A stretch of 64,000 bases of DNA from Roseiarcus sp963832305 (GTDB lineage: Bacteria; Pseudomonadota; Alphaproteobacteria; Rhizobiales; Beijerinckiaceae). The notes below the pieces were generated by a model. The model was not told the DNA's origin and ran no database searches. It was given only the letters and a program-made list of their open reading frames with translations. The stretch's first letter is position 1. Each line of letters opens with the position of its first letter. A program made the translations under genes and the position numbers. This document shows positions 62,901 to 64,000 of the stretch, one piece after another. The stretch is taken from the NCBI GenBank assembly GCA_963832305.1, contig CAWHTU010000005.1:262764-326763 (forward strand). Direction: 5' to 3'.

Positions 62901-64000
62901 CTCGGCTGCCTCTTCATACGTTGGACGGCCGTTTCGCCTGGCCTGTTTCCCTCTCGTGGGCTCAGAGGCGCGCTCCTAATGTACAGAATGAAGACGTTTA
63001 ACAACATTCAGAGACTGTGGACCTGGACGATCACTGGGCAGTACCTGAGGGCTCTCGCAGGCATGCACTTCCCGCGGTTTGGCGCCTCCGAGTGCGACAT
63101 CATGTTCAACATGGTCCCGGAGGCCGTTAGCGCCGACTCCCACGTTTTCTTCTCCAATGGATGTTTCACGAACATGCTCGATTGTGGCGCCGAGCACTTC
63201 AAGCTGCGCCAGCTTGATATGCCCCGGAATTTTTTCGGCGGTAACAATTGCGTGGCGGAGTACGGGAATTTCCCGTCGAACTTCATGCTGGGGGTTTCCA
63301 CGCCGGGCAACGATATTCAGTTCCGACGACAAATGCGGTCCCGGCTTGGCGAACCAATGACGGTGGCGGGAAATCCGCCGCTGAGGTTTGCGAGCGCGTC
63401 ATTTGAGGCGGAGAAAGAAACCCGCAGACTGCCCGACTTCCACCTCTTCCTGACCCGGGTCTTCCTGTTCGACTTCTTGGGCATCGGCATACTGCCAATC
63501 ACCGAGGTCGCCGTCTTCCCGATTCTGTACATTTGTTTGCTGAGATTGGGCGGACGCCCGATCGCAAGCGCGGTGATTGCTCTGATCCTCGTCGAAATCA
63601 CCCTGGTCTTGTTCAGCGTCGCGATCAAGAAGTCCCTCGTCGGCAGCAAATGGGGATCTGATCACTCGACCCCCTTCTGGTCCTGGCGCCACTTTGCCTA
63701 CTTCTTCGCGCAGGACTGCTTCTTCGTCTGGTGCAGGAGTCCTCTTGCGTTCTGCGCCGGGACTGTGCTCGCGAATTACGTCCTACGGTGGATGGGATGT
63801 CATATTGGCCAGGGGACAATCGTGACCCGGCCAATGCAGTGCTCCGACTGGAACGCGGTGAACTTCGGCAATGATTGTGTTGTCGACGGCTTCCTGCAGT
63901 TTCACACTTTCGAGAACATGATGCTGAAAGTGAAGCGAACTCAGATCAAGGACGGCTGCAGCGTCGCCTTCGGCGCCACGGTGATGAGTGGCGCGGTCAT
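59958..64000 (+). CDS. Pls/PosA/Gra-Orf36-type NRPS-like synthetase: adenylation, carrier and membrane/hexapeptide domains (3' end outside window)
   Basis: The frame is open from 59895 to 64000; the start is TTG 59958 or GTG 59988. Residues about 15-525 form an amino-acid adenylation domain: FYTSGTTGMPKGVE (A3), INTYGPTEAS (A5), YRTGDKC (A7), GRIDAQLKVRGHRVEA (A8) and SGKIDRKRLP (A10 Lys). A carrier domain follows, FAEAGGHSILIARL with its Ser near 589. After it come membrane helices (from about 660), a hexapeptide-repeat domain (about 785-885), more helices, and a second hexapeptide region cut by the window. There is no condensation or thioesterase domain. This architecture is that of epsilon-poly-lysine synthetase relatives, which link a single amino acid into short chains through tandem membrane C-like domains. 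The specificity pocket read by hand is D-G-S-F-V-A-T-T-D-K. Confidence 0.85.
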   Translation, partial: MTEVFGDRHLVNVPHQKRIRWLTEVFSRSAEKFPHLTALQIPHAGEALTFAELDGRAESVAAALSAFLTGPDQVVAVAMSQDNWQIVAAHLGILKAGGTMVFLDTTLPDALLTHMLHDARPVVVLTRGQEKFRDLPTLDVLTLPEKPLRREPPPWWLDDPTQRLAAIFYTSGTTGMPKGVECPHAGYVNLALSYAEYFDLLPGMDATSLTSSLGYDGSISEMYSAWVSGCAVVMLTKEQVRSGPDLVSVLCEAEVTVLFCPPVLLTALTSTPELDLPYPLCRYIVPAGEAFPSALVEPWTRGRRQIINTYGPTEASTDTSRQSLRLGEPITIGSPFANVTYVILEANQLRPLPHGEVGELCVGGVHVARGYRNLPDQTAQKFISHPQFGRLYRTGDKCKIDIQTQRVHFLGRIDAQLKVRGHRVEAQAVEDILQTQFNEIEAAVLDYQNETLVAFVAAPSICKGEISVVAPAPAEWAARVTAMLAKQVPAPSIPTRIFLIEKFVMQPVSGKIDRKRLPDLSHLPRSGEPEPEDARSDALASARDQGEVKVLDADAGMDRECEEVLAICRAIFETPLGLDDGFAEAGGHSILIARLAQQLRAAGWVVPVRALLSDCNTARKVAMRPRVLEQASKAFTAPVKSDESSAERDEAAAEVLSIGYFTTLQILFAMILYSPLLVVLLSIVDFVEFGTIFTTANLWAFIIDGFFVYLLSLVTPFASLLWVMTIKLFLGGDIHKNNVTPGVYPKWSKMHLRIWCIDRLENMVLVPLRAMYRSAPLMAFVLRQLGATVGENLQCAHDAELSGPLDLISIEGDVAISTGAYIQTTKWSGGRLRVGPVHLGSGCKIGMRAAIANNVTVGSGTWVTPFTPILADVGSQEIWEGAPARFSGRCTELKRTAIACQYAYPIWLLETLNVLMQIFLFFWLIVVPAAAIFWLARALVPTGEAELSSEYFRVTPLFEIVWRLTLYAFIVGWGAMVVTSLLGCLFIRWTAVSPGLFPSRGLRGALLMYRMKTFNNIQRLWTWTITGQYLRALAGMHFPRFGASECDIMFNMVPEAVSADSHVFFSNGCFTNMLDCGAEHFKLRQLDMPRNFFGGNNCVAEYGNFPSNFMLGVSTPGNDIQFRRQMRSRLGEPMTVAGNPPLRFASASFEAEKETRRLPDFHLFLTRVFLFDFLGIGILPITEVAVFPILYICLLRLGGRPIASAVIALILVEITLVLFSVAIKKSLVGSKWGSDHSTPFWSWRHFAYFFAQDCFFVWCRSPLAFCAGTVLANYVLRWMGCHIGQGTIVTRPMQCSDWNAVNFGNDCVVDGFLQFHTFENMMLKVKRTQIKDGCSVAFGATVMSGAV

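Noticed and set aside
1..64000. CRISPR arrays, tRNA/rRNA genes, intact insertion sequences
   Set aside because: No regularly spaced repeats, tRNA-like sequences, rRNA segments or transposase reading frames were seen on reading both strands.

Overview
The window is high-GC, densely packed, operon-rich DNA from an alphaproteobacterium. The best guess is a Hyphomicrobiales (Rhizobiales) member of the Beijerinckiaceae/Methylocystaceae type. The reasons are the gene families present, the repeated sigma-EcfG general-stress promoter motif (GGAAC-N16/17-CGTT), and an alternative complex III next to a caa3-type oxidase. The genus cannot be fixed from the sequence alone. No rRNA, tRNA, CRISPR array or intact insertion sequence was recognised.

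Layout. (1) 1-9.4 kb: the end of a membrane protein, a class A acid phosphatase, an inverted scoA remnant, intact scoAB (acetoacetate CoA-transferase), a Liv-type binding protein, endonuclease III, a CPA1 antiporter with a cyclic-nucleotide-binding tail, and a BKACE enzyme. (2) 9.4-13.9 kb: a four-gene B12 mutase operon (small subunit, acyl-CoA ligase, MeaB-like G-protein, large subunit). Its active-site residues are those of 2-hydroxyisobutyryl-CoA mutase, not methylmalonyl-CoA mutase. (3) 14-15 kb: a tandem gamma-carbonic-anhydrase-like protein. (4) 15-30 kb: a general-stress and carbohydrate block with treZ, treY, glgX, a BON protein, a small-peptide/membrane-protein operon, an amylo-glucosidase-like enzyme and a secreted protein. 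Most of these lie behind sigma-EcfG-type promoters. The block also holds a candidate GsrN-like sRNA with an 18-nt C-rich loop, followed by decayed gene fragments. (5) 30-34 kb: a three-subunit GMC dehydrogenase with triheme cytochrome. (6) 34-46 kb: a nearly gapless respiratory operon, alternative complex III actABCDE(F) plus an A2-type caa3 oxidase with SCO. actF carries an apparent one-base frameshift. (7) 46-55.5 kb: a deleted GH15 gene, an SMP-30 lactonase-like gene, a TPP enzyme, an enolase-superfamily enzyme, a frameshifted membrane protein, a second GMC dehydrogenase pair and an SDR. (8) 55.5-64 kb: a relaxase remnant, a Cys-rich secreted protein, then a lower-GC cluster. That cluster has SbnA- and SbnB-like enzymes, an arginine amidinotransferase and a large Pls/PosA-type A-T-membrane synthetase that runs off the window.

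How the genes work together. The mutase operon would activate 2-hydroxyisobutyrate and isomerise it to 3-hydroxybutyryl-CoA, feeding acetoacetyl-CoA metabolism (scoAB nearby). TreZ, TreY and the debranching enzymes would turn glycogen into trehalose under general stress. The GMC dehydrogenases would pass electrons from a sugar or alcohol to cytochrome c, then to the caa3 oxidase; alternative complex III would pass quinol electrons to the same oxidase. The final cluster looks like a biosynthetic island for a 2,3-diaminopropionate-derived, possibly guanidinylated, small peptide or homopolymer. I know of no described product for this exact gene combination, and it is the best candidate here for something undescribed.
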